Of a stretch of 64,000 nucleotides of DNA, positions 1-11,470 are shown piece by piece. The notes under the pieces are model-generated. The model had not been told where the DNA came from and ran no database searches. It saw only the letters and a program-made list of their open reading frames with translations. Source of the DNA: Odobenus rosmarus divergens. Taxonomy: Eukaryota; Chordata; Mammalia; Carnivora; Odobenidae. Positions within the stretch are counted from its first letter, which is position 1, and each line of letters begins with the position of its first letter. Position numbers and translations under genes: made by a program. The stretch lies in NCBI RefSeq assembly GCF_000321225.1, contig NW_004452168.1, positions 62,958 through 126,957 of the forward strand, written 5' to 3'.

Positions 1-173
1 ACTCCAGAGCGGTCTCGCAGGCCTCGGCATTCCAAAAGCCTACGCCCTTCTCCGAAACCTTACCTCGCCCCCAGCGGCCTCCATGTTACATTTTAGCAAG
101 CCAGGTATTATGGCTGATTTCATGCTCTACATTAACCCCAATAGTAAATAAATAAAATCTTAAAAAAAAAAAA
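1..173 (+). repeat. GC-rich retroposed fragment with A-rich tail, cut by window edge
   Basis: The first 90 bases are GC-rich with about seven CpGs, unlike the AT-rich DNA that follows. The segment ends in AAATAAATAAAATCTT followed by a run of 12 A, so an AATAAA lies just before a poly(A) tract. This is the form of a retroposed 3' end. The body does not resemble the CAN-SINE seen elsewhere, although the tail does. It may be the end of a processed retrocopy or a SINE chimera. The 5' part lies outside the window, so the source is unknown. Confidence 0.4.
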
Positions 174-1349
174 CTGTAAAATAATAGCCCTGTGTTATTA
201 GTCACTAAATTTGTGATAATTTGTTACAATAAGAATATGACTAATATTATTTAAAAATATATTTTATAATATGGAAATATTATATGCAGTAGGATATTAA
301 GGTGGTACCCATTTGCCTCACTTGTGAGTACAGCATGAATATAGATATAAATATCAATCACAAAAGTGGGTGTGAAAATTATCCTCATATGTAAAACTTA
401 TAGCTAAAACTGAGGAAAACTAATTTTATAATTCTTAGAGTTCTCAGAAAAGTCAAAAACATCAAAAGGAAGGCAGAGGATAGAGAATTAAATTCTGGAG
501 TATTTCTTTGAAGAAAACCCTGCTGTGCACCTAAATTCCTACTCCAAGGTGAGTGAATTGTACTTAAAGTGAGAGATTCTTCAGAGACTTACTTGCTAGA
601 ACACTTACTTAGTACATAACCCATGCATTTGGGGGGCACTAGGCTGATTTTGGACTTAAGCGAGGAAAAATCGTGGGCAAGGGGAAGAATTGGCCAGCTG
701 CTTCCATAGGAGAAAAGGCAGATGGAGGAAAAGAGGAATAGAGATTGGAAGTATTCAGTCTTTTTCAAATAGATCTAAGAGAAATGAATCCCAAAACAGA
801 TGTAGAACTTGTAGAAGTATTTTCTGAAGATCATTTTTAAGGGAATCTTATGCTAGAGAAATTATGCTAGGGGGTAAGAGTCTCCAAAAGTTGTTCTTAT
901 ACTGTAGACATTGGTGAAAAAATAGCTGAGAGAATATTATAAAGGAAAAATGCTTTGTCCACATTATGGCATTGCAGTCACCAGTGATAGGAATCTCCCC
1001 AAAAGCAAAAAAGAAATAAAAGAAGGAAAAAGAAAAAGTAAAAATAAAAACACAAAAAATGTTCTCTACACTCAGGAAAGTGCCACTTTATAATAAACTG
1101 TCTGGTTACCTAGAAATGATGAAATCACTCCTCCAGGTAAGGGGTAACCAGTCCCCTGAAATGAAACCTTTTTCATTTGACTGGAAAGAAACAAAATATT
1201 AAGTAGCAAATTGGGTTTGAGTTAAACTGTGAAAAAAGCCAAGCTGACCACAAACCTTTTCCAGATAAAAGGCTGTCATTAACGGACCTTAGCAGAAGGA
1301 AGAGCAGAGGAAGGCTTAACTACTTAACTACTTGTGAAGATTGAAACAT
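174..1349. other. Anonymous AT-rich DNA
   Basis: No open reading frame of note, no recognised repeat and no RNA gene. There is a purine-rich A/G stretch near 1010-1060. I see nothing else to annotate. Confidence 0.5.
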
Positions 1350-1365
1350 GCAGATTTTAATTTTT

Positions 1366-1543
1366 TTTTTAAAAGATTTTATTTATTTATTCATGAAGAC
1401 AGAGAGAGAGAGAGAGAGAGGCAGAGGGAGAAGCAGGCTCCCCACTGAGCAGGGAGCCTGATGCGGGCCTCGATCCCAGGACTCTGGGATCATGACCTGA
1501 GCCGAAGGCAGACGCTTAACCATCTGAGCCACCCAGGCACCCA
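1366..1543 (-). mobile_element. CAN-SINE (tRNA-Lys-derived), with target-site duplication
   Basis: Reverse-oriented carnivore SINE: T-rich tail complement, a (GA)n tract (the reversed CT-rich region), then the reversed tRNA-like head ending GAGCCACCCAGGCACCC. It is flanked by a 16-bp direct repeat GCAGATTTTAATTTTT at 1350-1365 and 1544-1559, the mark of L1-driven insertion. It is non-autonomous and was presumably mobilised by L1 proteins. Confidence 0.93.
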
Positions 1544-1829
1544 GCAGATTTTAATTTTTAATACTTAAATCATGTTGCCAACCTAAAGTTTCTTCAATGG
1601 TGTTATTATCTAAGAGCAAACAGAAAACTCCAGGAAGTAGCCAAGTGTTCAACCAGAAATTTACTATTAGGGAAGAGAGGTGAAGGAGTAGAAATTTACC
1701 ATGAATAAATTTAAAGGATGACAAGATAAAATAACTTTTATTATGATTAAATCAAAAGTTATGTTTGTCTGCATACTAGATACAATTCAGTAAAAAACAT
1801 ATTAAAACATTTAAAAAAATAGAACATGT

Positions 1830-2290
1830 TTTGGAGCATATTCCTTCCCAACTGCCTATATCTCTCATTCCACAGGGCTAACTAGTCCTATCGATTTTGG
1901 TGTTAGCTTTTTCTCCCCTTTGGTAGTAGTTCTGTGGATATGTATATTTCCCAATAGAGTACATTCTTACATTTTTTAGGTTTTTAAAAGTTCTGTGAAT
2001 ACCATTTTACCATCAGTTCCATAACTTTTTTTTCTTGACTCAACATTTTGTTTTTGAGAGTTACTCATCTTGGTATCTGAACTTATGATTCACTTATTTA
2101 GTATAAACAAAAATATTTTAAACATTTAGTATTTTATTGCTTAATTGCACCAGAATATATTTAGCCAATCTGTTGTTAATGAACATTTGGGTGATTTTGT
2201 TTTTCCTGCTACAAACAAGGTTACCATGAATATTCAGATACACATTTCCTAGTGCACGTATATATACTCAATTTTATCTAGAATACCTGA
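1830..2290 (-). mobile_element. Old L1 (L1M-type) 3' region
   Basis: Diverged match to the reverse complement of mammalian L1 3' sequence. The pattern of TTATTGCTTAATTGCACCAGAAT, then CAATCTGTTGTTAATGAACATTTGGGTGA, then a 'GCTACAAACAAGGTTACCATGAATATTC'-like block is the usual 'tail of ORF2/3' UTR' signature. Heavily mutated and with no coding potential. Boundaries are approximate. Confidence 0.6.
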
Positions 2291-2639
2291 CATAGGTTTA
2301 TTCATTTTCTTTACTAAAATACTAACATATTTTAATTTAAGTTTATTTCTTCTAAGAAAGATGAGATTAGACTTTACGTTTTAGTCAATATTAATATTTT
2401 AAAGTTTTGTAAGTCTTGGAACATTTCTTTTTTCTCACATTGCTCATAATTTTTTTTGTTTATTTTCATTGTCATTTATTCAATCCTATAAAAGTTTCTT
2501 GCCGTTGTTTTTTGTGTGTATGTGTGTTGAAATATACTTTCAGGCAGATAAATTGTAGAATTTTTATATTTGGATGACCTGCTATATAGTAGGACAAAAA
2601 TAATAAAGACAAGAAAATAAGACACTACTGATATTTTTA

Positions 2640-2735
2640 TTTTATTTTATAGATTAGGAAAGCAAGGATTATCATTTGCTTATAGTCACACAGCTAATCA
2701 GGGCTAAAATTAGTAAAAAAAAAATTCTCTGTGTT
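2640..2735 (+). repeat. MIR/L2-type ancient repeat fragment
   Basis: Contains the decayed core 'AGATTAGGAAAGCAAGG...CACACAGCTAATCAGGGCTAAAATT', which resembles the ancient mammalian MIR/MIR3 pattern (ATGAGGAAACTGAGGC...CACACAGCTAG). Short and diverged. Confidence 0.6.
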
Positions 2736-2992
2736 TTTGCCACAGATAGCAAGTTAATTATTGAACAACTACAATATAGAGAAGATGATCAATGTTAGAC
2801 ATTTCTGGGTTCATTGCATTTATGTTTTCCTACTTAGACATGCAGATATTTTAACAAGCTCTTATTGTTGAAATAAACATATTTAATGTTGTAATGTTAT
2901 TATATGAATATTTTAGCTTACAATCAACTAGAATTTAGAGTTACAGAAAATTTGTGTGCACAACAATGAGCTATCAATAGAAACTACAGATA

Positions 2993-3195
2993 AGCGGGTG
3001 CCTGGGTGGCTCAGTTGGTTAAACATCTGCCTTCGGCTCAGGTCATGATCCTGGAGTCCTGGGATCGAGTCCCACATCAGGCTCCCTGCTCAGCGGGGAG
3101 TCTGCTTCTCCCTCTCCCTCCCCCCTTGTGCTCTCTCTCTCTTTCTCTCATTCTCTCTCTCAAATAAATAAATAAATAAATCTTAAAAAAAAAAA
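2993..3195 (+). mobile_element. CAN-SINE, full length
   Basis: Forward SINE with head GGTGCCTGGGTGGCTCAG, B-box-like GGATCGAGTCCCACATC, CT-rich tract, (AAAT)n and a poly(A) tail. It is flanked by AGAAACTACAGATA (2979-2992) and AGAAACTACACATA (3196-3209), a 14-bp target-site duplication with one mismatch. Confidence 0.95.
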
Positions 3196-3663
3196 AGAAA
3201 CTACACATAGGTGAGTCATGATCTTTTATTGCAAGTAACTGTTTGAATATATATATTTGAATTTTATTTATATTCTAATATATATGCTTATTTCATATAT
3301 ATGTGAACACATATGTGTATATGTATTATGAAATACAGAAAAACTGAAACCTAAACAAGAAGGCCATACAATATTAGAGTTAAAATTTTCAAAGTCTAGT
3401 CATATTTTAAAGTAAATCTTTACTGGGAAAATATCCTGGTAACACATCAGTCTGAATACATCTAAAAATTCAATGTAAATTGCTTAAGCTGTATGTTATA
3501 TCTAGATAAAATAGGCAGTCTATTTATCACTTGGTTTTATCAGGCTGAATTAAGATCTGTAACAATCTGTAAAAACAAATTTAAGGAAAAGTTTGTTTTC
3601 ATAAAAATTGGGGATTATTTCTCCTCTAAAAGAATGTATTATAACAGGCATTTTAATAATACA

Positions 3664-4118
3664 TTAGTTCCCCGCCCCCATCTGCCATTTCGCTTTGCAT
3701 GGTTATGGTTACCTAGGGTCAGCTGTGTCCTGAAGCAGATGCTCCTCCTCCTGACTTACTGTCAGAAGGTCAATAGTAGCCTGATGGCTATGTCGCAATG
3801 CCCATGTCATTCTCCTCACTTCATCTCAGCATGTAGGCATTTTATCAACTCACATCATCACAAGAAGGGTAAGTACAGTAACAGTAAGATATTTTAAGAG
3901 AGGCAGAGACCACATTCACTTAACTCTCATTACATTATTATGATTGTTCTATTTTATTGTTAGTTATTGTTGTTAATCTCTTACTGTGCTTAATTTATAT
4001 TAAACTTTATTATAGGTAGGTATGTATAGGAAAAAATAATTGTATATATAGGATTCAGTACTAACCGTGGTTTCAGGCATCCACTTGGGGTGTATTCCCT
4101 GCAAATGAAGGAGATTAA
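3664..4118 (+). mobile_element. Tigger-family (TcMar/pogo-like) non-autonomous DNA transposon
   Basis: Matches the second copy in this window (about 52,940-53,423) over most of its length. Shared blocks include GTTAC(C)CTAGGGTCA versus GTTACCCACAGTCA, GATGCTCCTCCTCCTGAC versus GATCCTCCTTCTGAC, AAGGTCAATAGTAG, CATCATCAC, TAAGATATTTTGAGA-like, and the end block GGTTTCAGGCATCCACTTGGGG. This is the known layout of Tigger-type internally deleted elements. It has no transposase coding sequence. A 134-aa reading frame across it (3493-3897) has no protein-family features. Confidence 0.8.
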
Positions 4119-4524
4119 TGCTATCTGTTCAGAAATTTCATGAGACCGTGAAGCACTTAATGACTACCTTGAGATACCAACATTGTTTCCACTCCCTTAA
4201 AACAATTTCTACCAGTATGCAATTAGTATTTGTCAAATTATCAATCATTTTTTATTCAAATGCTTGTAAACATTTAAACATTATATCTAGTCTCACTTCA
4301 TTCAATCATGAAAAACGTGAAAAGACTGTGAAAAGACTTTATAGATATTACATTATATATGTTTGCCACCAAATACTAAAATGTTAACAACTTAATTTTT
4401 ATTATGCAAAGTATGCTTTCTAAGATCACTTTAACTGTTCCTTTATAAAAACTTATGTAGAAAATATCATCATTGGCTATTTCAATTTGTATTTATTTTC
4501 TTTTATTTTAAACTTAAATTACCA

Positions 4525-4640
4525 TTAACTCTGTGAATACATTCATTCAGCAAATATTTTTAGTATCTCTCTAAGCACCAGAAAATATAGCAAACATAAA
4601 AAAGAGTGAAACATAAAATATAGGCTATACTCTTATTAAA
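4525..4640 (+). repeat. Fragment of an unassigned ancient interspersed repeat
   Basis: 'ATTCATTCAGCAAATATTTTTAGTATC...AGCACCAGAAAATATAGC' follows the common mammalian pattern ATTCAACAAATATTTATTGAGC...CCAGGCACT...GATAC. Short and diverged; family not named. Confidence 0.4.
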
Positions 4641-5137
4641 ACTTAATTAGCAAAGATCAGTGCACTAAAGCCTGATTACATTCAATCTGAATAATTTTTA
4701 TTTATCAGGATTGTTTAGTCATTCAGCAAAATGAATGAATGAATTTGAGCATGTAAGTCCCAGGATAAAATTGTGTATTATGAAACCAATTCATTTCATT
4801 TCTCTTCAGTCTCTAACCAAAATTATGCTGGACGCCAGAAGGAATACATATATCATTTGCAGAGAAATAGTTAACATAGTGATTCTCAATTCCCTATGAC
4901 ACAAACCTACTTTTTACTAACATACAAAGACTATGTATTTTGCAGGGGAGAGTGAATTTATCTGAAGAATCTTCAGCATGCTTGCAACTGTCTACACAAA
5001 TTCAGTGAAAAGGTAGAGAGGGCTTCCAGCATGATCCTTCAGAGAGATATAGTAAATGGTATCCCAACAGACTGGGATATTTTTTCAAAATGATGGTAGT
5101 TTATTATGTAATCCATATTTATGGATATTCCCATTTT

Positions 5138-5354
5138 ATTTTATTTTTTTAAAGATTTATTTATTTATGTGCGAGAGAGTGAGCACGAGTGGGGGAGGGG
5201 CAGAGGGAAAGAATCTGCAAGCAGACTCCCCAATGAGTGCAGAGCCTGACACAGGGCTTGATCTCAAGATCCATGAGATCATGACCCATGAGATCATGAT
5301 CTGAGCCAAAACCAAGAGTTGGACGCCTAACTTACTGAGCCACCCTGGCACCCC
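5138..5354 (-). mobile_element. CAN-SINE with a small internal duplication
   Basis: Reverse SINE: TTTTTTTAAAGATTTATTTATTT tail, GA-rich tract and reversed head ending ACTGAGCCACCCTGGCACCCC. Flanks TGGATATTCCCATTTT (5122-5137) and TGGATGTTCCCGTTTT (5355-5370) form a 16-bp duplication with two mismatches. Inside, the block CATGAGATCATGA occurs twice in succession around 5270-5300. Confidence 0.92.
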
Positions 5355-5682
5355 TGGATGTTCCCGTTTTAAACTATGGATTCAAGCTGAAAGGAATAGT
5401 CTTTAAAATATAATTTTTAAATACAAAATTATGAGTTTTTCTGATAAATATTATTTTCCATTTAAGTGGAGCTAATGTATATAATTCTCAGAAAAATAAT
5501 CACATATTTGGTTTTATTTCTAGTATATATGGTTGAAAAATTGTGATTGTAATGCATAATGAAAAATAAAAGTCACAGTCTAATTTTTGAATACAAAATG
5601 GAATTCAGATTTTAAAATGCAAATTTTAATATTCAAAGCCATATTTATTTTTATTTTAATGCTTATTTTTTCAATGTGATGT

Positions 5683-5750
5683 GTGTGTGTAAATATGTGT
5701 ATATGTGTATAGATGTGTATATATATATATAAATATATATACACATCTTC
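5683..5750. repeat. TG/TA microsatellite
   Basis: Alternating purine-pyrimidine run of GTGTGTGT, ATATGTGTATATG and (TA)n ending in ATATATACACATC. Simple repeat with no gene content. Confidence 0.85.
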
Positions 5751-7460
5751 AATATTTTTTACCTAATTCTTCCACTGTCTTTCCTTAAATCTCGAACATA
5801 TGAAAATCCAAGGTATCTATTACACAAATAAAAGTGCCTACGTAGCTCTTTGGATTTTGCAAGTCACCCTAACCTATTTCAAAAATAGGTTTATATCAAG
5901 GCAAATGAAATATGGATAGACAAGTGTCTAGATAAATTATAACTCTGCCATAAACATGAAATTATTGACCAAATGTCTAAATAATTCTAGTTGGTAAATT
6001 TAGGTTCATAAAATCTATAATTTATATATGTAAAATATTCATCAGCTGATATTAGTAAATAATTGTTATTAGCAATGTTGTTATGCTAGTTAATAATGAT
6101 TCATGAATCCTATCTACCACAAGGAGGAACAAACAAAATGTGTTTATTCTAACTACACTTAGGGCTGCTTCATTGCACGACTTCACATACCTCTCATGTC
6201 TTGGTCCATGTACACATAGTGTCTAGAGCTATAAGATACAAAGTGTGCATCTGCGCACAGTGGTTTTGTGTTTGCTTCTATCCTCAAGGCTTTGTGTAGA
6301 ATTCGCTGGTTATATTTGCAAATGGAAGCCACATCCACAATTTGTAAACCCATGTTCCTATACTTAGTCCTGGTTTAATGTTCAACAGTACATTTATTAT
6401 CTACAGCTCAGTTTATTCATTTTCAAAATGGGAATAAAATTAGTGTAATATTAGAAAGGTATTTTTTGTAAAAGTTACATATGCACAAACTACTGGATTC
6501 AACTCATATAAGTAATCAAAAGTGTAGCTTAATGTTACTATTTAATTGATTAAATTCTTATCAATTTAATATAGTTATTATTTACTAACACTAGCAAAAC
6601 AATTTCATGGCAAAGATGAATGACTACACGGAGTCATTTTTTAGAGTGATGTCAATTTTAAAACATACTTAAAAATACTACCTATTAGCTGCTTATGATC
6701 AAGAGAAGTTTTAACTTTCAAGGGCTCAACTGATGTGCAAGCCAAAGAGAAACACATTGATTCATAAATATTCTTTTCTCTACTTAGATATTAAAGATTA
6801 TGTCTCCTTTTTTTTGGCACAGAGAACATAAACAGATTTATAAAGAAGCATCCACAGTCATGTCGACATGATGAGAAATCAGTCTAGAGTACTTCTGAGC
6901 AGACCCATGTCTGAAGTAAAGACAGTTATTCTCTGCAGCGCTCACAGTTTACTCCAGGGAAAGCTCAATTCTTTTTTATCACAAAGAAGATAGAATTGTG
7001 AAAAAATTAATTGTCAGAGCCAGTAAGATTACCTGAAGCTATAATAGAAGAGAGGTTAGCAAGCGGAGAAGTGGGGAGAAAAAGAAAAACACTGGTGAGA
7101 ACACATTATTTATGAAATATTGCAAATGACCTACTATAAAAAGGATATAAATATCCCTAAGCTTTATTTATTTTCACTGATGAAACTGAATTTTTTATAT
7201 TGAAATTTCTTTTGGTCAATTACTGTTACAATCCAACTAATGAAAAATTCAAGGTACAAGAACAGGCATGGACATTTTAAATTCTGAAAGAATTTCATTG
7301 GTAATGCTATATGAGTCTACCTTTGAACCCACTAAATGGGATTTCTCAGTCTCAGATTTATCTATCAGGAACTCAACATATTTCTTCCTTACTCCTGCAT
7401 AGCCTAATATCCAGGCAATTAAAAATAAAATTTGTCTAATATAGAAAATCTTCATTTTTA
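5751..7460. other. Anonymous AT-rich DNA with one MIR-like remnant
   Basis: No supported gene. A short MIR-like core (CAGCTCAGTTTATTCATTTTCAAAATGGGAATAAAA) lies near 6390-6470. Small reading frames on either strand lack any family signature. Confidence 0.5.
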
Positions 7461-7464
7461 TTCA

Positions 7465-8520
7465 TTAATCCAACAGGTATTTACTGAGTACTCATTGGAC
7501 CAGACACAAGAATATAGTGATGAAGAGAATATTTTTTTATGACGCTTACTTTCTACTGAAGGAAGTTGAAAATAATAAAGATAAACAGGATGTCCAACAC
7601 ATTGTCTAGTCATAAGAACAAGTGAGAAAAATAAAGCAGGGAAAAGAGAATAGGAGATGTTGGGGAGGTGTTGCAATAGCTCCAGATTTGGAACCTGAGC
7701 TACTAGAGATCAGGTTTACCATTTACAAAACCGTGGAAGACAGATGTGTGGAGAATATCAAGAGATCAACTCTGGGTGCGTTAAGTTTTTGATGTATATT
7801 TGATTTTCATTGGGTTTCATGAGTCTGTTGTTCAAAGGAGAGAGTTAGGCTAGAAATAGAAATTTGTAAATAATTAGTATATGTCTGTATATGGTATTTA
7901 AAACCAGGGAAACATATTACCAAAGGAGTAAATATAGGTAGAGACTCAGTTCAAGGGCAGAACAGACTCTAGTGTTAGGATGTTGGGATATTTAGATGAT
8001 TTAGATGAGGGGAATCCAGCAGAGTTTTCTGAGGAATATTGGCTAGAGAAAGAAGGAAAATAAGTTTCATGTGGCAAACTAGAAACCAAGCGAAGAAATG
8101 AGTTCCAATGAGAATAAAAATTAAAATGACAGGAGAAATGTGATTTTATATATATGTGTGTGTGTGTGTATAATGTGAAGTCTGATTATATGTGTATATA
8201 TGATTATATGTATATATATACGTATATACAGATACATGTACACACACATATAGTCAGTGTGTCAAATGCTGTTGATAAGTAAAGAAAGATGAATATACAG
8301 CAACATGGATATTGTAAGTGGAGTGGTTTCAAGGGAGCCTGGAAAGAGAAATTTGACACAATTTATACAGAAATTTTTTCAAAGACTCTTGTGTAAGGAA
8401 AAGGATAGGGCTATAAATAGAAGGTGCAGTCAAAGGCAAATTTTTTTTTTAATTTTTTGGTTGAGTGAGAGAAATTATAGCACATTAGTATGTTTATGGA
8501 AACAATCCAATAAATAAAAA
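7465..8520 (+). repeat. Decayed copy of an unassigned ancient repeat family
   Basis: Reads like a widespread old mammalian repeat. It has a 'CCAACAGGTATTTACTGAGTACTC' start, 'AAAAATAAAGCAGGGAAAAG', 'GAGAGTTAGGCTAGAAATAGAAATTTG', 'TATGGTATTTAAAACCA', 'GAAACCAAGCGAAGAAATGAGTTCCA', then 'GTGTCAAATGCTGTTGATAAGTAAAGAAAGATGA' and 'TGGAGTGGTTTCAAGGGAGCCTGG'. I recognise the order of blocks but cannot name the family safely. It is interrupted by a TG/TA microsatellite at about 8140-8255. Related pieces occur at 9745-10140, 10340-10820, 51170-51570 and 59935-60260. Confidence 0.5.
8140..8255. repeat. Compound TG/TA/CA microsatellite
   Basis: TATATATATGTGTGTGTGTGTGTATAATG, then several ATATATGATTATATG units and ACATGTACACACACATATA. 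Low complexity, lying inside the older repeat. Confidence 0.85.
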
Positions 8521-8749
8521 TATTTGATGGTACTGAAGAAAGGAAGGAATGGTATTTTAAGGGTAAATACGAATTTAAAGAAAAAGTAATACTTTTCCCA
8601 TGCAAAAAGGAAGATACCCAGTCTCTTGCCTTTTCTTAGAACATTTTCTTCAGATAGCGTTTTCTTTAGGTAATTGTAAATTATTTCTCTACCGCTTTGA
8701 TACATGTATGCAAATCATTTAAAAGCTAAATAAATCTCTTGCTGGTCTT

Positions 8750-9230
8750 AGAGCCCAGGAATGTTTTTCTCAAAGACGTGGGAAGTTTCCCTTTGAAAGG
8801 AATTCAGAGCTTTATTTCACAGTTTCTGAGAGAAGGTAGGGGCCTCACTTCAGTAGGTGCCTCACTCCAAGTTGCAAAACTACCTTCTGTCATAAAGATA
8901 GACGTTTAGTTTACCTTTGGATAAAGCCAGTTAGCTAACACAGATGATCAGAATTACAGGTAAATTTAGGATGAACTGTTTGTGACCAATAGTGCTGTCA
9001 AGTCCTCTTAGTTAAGAACAGTTTGTCTTAAGAACATGTATGTAATGGGTTGTATCTGCTTGATTTAAGTAAATGGGTGATTTTTTTCCTGTCTTTAGTG
9101 GACTCCCTTAGATGTACATCACATTCTGGTTTGATGCTTATTCAATAATAAAACTGTTTTCTTTCTCCTCTTTTGTGAAGAGTGTTCTGGGTTGGCAGGA
9201 AATTTTATTTTTAATTATATTTCCCCAACA
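8750..9230 (+). repeat. LTR-like segment of an endogenous retrovirus (ERVL-like)
   Basis: Ends with an AATAATAAA poly(A)-signal region (about 9147-9155), a T/C-rich stretch, 'GAGTGTTCTGGGTTGGCAGG' and a terminal CA at 9229-9230, the layout of the 3' part of a retroviral LTR. No gag, pol or env coding sequence is adjacent. The 5' boundary is uncertain, and the family is not assigned. Confidence 0.45.
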
Positions 9231-9235
9231 CCATA

Positions 9236-9737
9236 CAGTGACTAAGTAGAGAGGTTGGCCTTAGCTAGGAGCTGAGGTGGTTCATCTTTATGGAAAGCGA
9301 GAAAGTTCATCTTTATGGAAAGCCACAAATAAGACAGGTGTTTCATATTAAAGATAAGACAGCAGACCCCAAAAGGAAATTGCCTATGCTATGCCCATAT
9401 CACCAAACTGTGACTTAGGGTAATTACAGTTTTTACTTTCCTAGAAATGGAATCTTAAACCAGTCAGTCAGGAATCACCTGATCAGCACTAGTTAGTCAA
9501 TCTGCCTGATAGACCCCTGCCATTTCACAGAGGAAGGTATCCTTGCAATAACAAACCTGCTTTTTTGCCTAGTGTAAATTCCTTGTCCCGTTCCCTTCAG
9601 CCTATAAAGTCTTTCATTTTGTACAGGACCTTTGGAGCTTCTTTCTATCTGCTAGATTAGATGCTGCCTGATGTGAATCAATTTTTGCTCAGTTAAACTC
9701 TCAAAATTTTCCATATGCATCAGTTTCTTTTAACAGT
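9236..9737 (+). repeat. Second LTR-like segment, solo, with a 25-bp internal tandem repeat
   Basis: Contains a TATA-like 'CCTATAAAGTC' near 9601, then 'TTGGAGCTTCTTTCTATCTGCTAGATTAGATGCTGCC', 'TGCTCAGTTAAACTC' and an end 'CTTTTAACAG'. This order is typical of a mammalian ERV LTR (U3, TATA box, R/U5). GTTCATCTTTATGGAAAGC occurs twice, at 9280-9298 and 9305-9323. No internal viral genes are present, so it is probably a solo LTR. Family not assigned. Confidence 0.55.
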
Positions 9738-9744
9738 AGAGATG

Positions 9745-10820
9745 GTGTTGAGAACTTATGGAAATGCTCTTTTGATTATTTTTTCTTGGTGATAAAAGGA
9801 AGTGAGGCCAACAATGAGAGATAGGATGTGATTTTTGAAGTGCCAAAGTCTAAGATCACAAATGATCACCTAGGAGAGTGGAGAGATAAAGGTCAAGAAA
9901 TGCAGCACTTTTTTCTAGGCTTTGCTAAGGTCCATGCGAGCGTAGTGTTGATTAATTTAAACTGAGTCAAGTCAACATGGAGGTGTTTTTCCCCAAATAT
10001 CTTAAAGCGCAATAATTCTTGTATGAACTTGGTGGAGAGTTATAGGATTATGTTTCAGACAAGTAAGCATGAAGAACAATGAATGGAAAGAGGGTAAAAT
10101 CATTGAAGTTTAAGCAAGAGAATGATTACAGTGATTGTGGAATTCAAGCTCACCCAAACATATCAGTTACTTAAAACATATTAATTACCTATTAGAGACC
10201 AGAAACTAGAATAAAATATGAACAGGAGAGTGTCCTTTGTATTTTCTTAGAGAAAGCATTGTAAATTCATGTAAACACATATACATAAGTTAATTACTAC
10301 CAGAATTGTTAAGTGCACGGAAGGATATCAAATAGGAAAATAGACATAGAGCATGCGAGTGGTTTTTGAGCCTGTAAATCAGGGCAGGCCTGACTGCAGA
10401 AGGTCTGAATTGAGACCTGAACCCAAAGCCATCCTGCAAAGATTTGAGGGACTCACATTAAAAAAAAAAAAAAAGTGGCAGCGAAGACGAAGTTAGAGAG
10501 AGCTTGACACACCTGAAAGGTCAGATATTGACAGCATAGTCAATGAGGGTTAGCTGGTTGAAGGGTAGATTTGGAGGGGTAGGTAGGAGCCAGATCAGGA
10601 AAGGGACCACAGGGTTTTATTCTGATTACAGTGGGAAGATACTGGAGGAATTTAAGCAGGAGAGAAGTCTTTTAAAAATGTACCCCTTGAAAATATAACT
10701 ATGGTCATTCTGTGGAGAATGGATGTAGAATCTAGAGCAGGATTGTTATGGGGGTGCAGGTGAGAAATGATGCTAAATTAGAATAGGACTTCGGAAGTCT
10801 AGATGACTAAAGGATCAGAT
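9745..10820 (+). repeat. Further pieces of the unassigned ancient repeat
   Basis: Blocks such as 'GGATGTGATTTTTGAAGTG', 'GGAAAGGGACCACAGGGTTTTATTCTGATTACAGTGGGAAG', 'GGAGGAATTTAAGCAGGAGAG' and 'CTGTGGAGAATGGATGTAGAATC' follow the same old family as 7465-8520. It is interrupted by a run of 15 A at about 10,460. The LTR-like segments at 8.75-9.74 kb may have inserted into this older element. Confidence 0.45.
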
Positions 10821-11029
10821 TCTGGTGTGTTCTGCAGAGTGGGCCCACAAGTATTAGTGAATGGAAAGGGAGGTAAAATAAAAAAGGGGATGGGTCTAAG
10901 ATGACCGATAAGTTTTGCCCTCAGCAGGTGGGTATTTGTTAGTGCTGTTTTCCTGAGCCCAGCAACTCTTGAGATATGAGAGTCAATTAGGTCTCAGTAA
11001 CAGTTTCATTCTTTCAACTTAACTATATA

Positions 11030-11465
11030 CTTTTTTGTTTTCTTTGTCAAAGCCTCACCTAGGATTTCAGTTGGAGTTTTGGGTATGCTGACCAAGTCCT
11101 ACCTCAAGAATGCACATCTCTTCTCTTTTCCTCTCTGTCTCAATATTTCTTGAAAGTTCTAGGAGCCCTTGTCCTCCATATAAGAGAATCTTGGAAGTTT
11201 GGGGGAATTAAAACACTTAGAGGCAGTCCTCAATCAGTAGAGGGTGGAAGCTGTGGGGAGATATCCCAACCTCCTCTCCTGCAGATAAACAGTTGTAAGA
11301 GGCAGTCTGTTCCTCTCAGAGGTCCTGATGGAATTGACTACCTAATGGGTACATCAGCATTCTCAGTAATATACGCTACGTTGCCTTTCCCCCTTTCTGT
11401 CTCATGTTCTCTGCTTCCTTACTCCTGCTTTGTGGTCACTGTCTTAGGTTCTACATTTAGGGTAA
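11030..11465 (+). repeat. Possible old LTR-like repeat, unassigned
   Basis: A locally GC-richer block with 'CACTTAGAGGCAGTCCTCAATCAGTAGAGGGTGG', 'CTCAGAGGTCCTGATGGAATTGACTACC' and 'CTTCCTTACTCCTGCTTTGTGGTCACTGTCTTAGG' has the feel of an ancient LTR or interspersed repeat. A 106-aa reading frame (11150-11470) inside it has no recognisable domain and is most likely chance. Confidence 0.3.
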
Positions 11466-11470
11466 GCTAA

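Noticed and set aside
2993..3070. tRNA-Lys-like heads of the SINEs as tRNA genes
   Set aside because: They have box A/B-like motifs but not a foldable tRNA with an intact anticodon arm, and they are followed by SINE bodies and A tails.
3493..3897. 134-aa frame
   Set aside because: Runs from AT-rich DNA into a Tigger element; no transposase motif.
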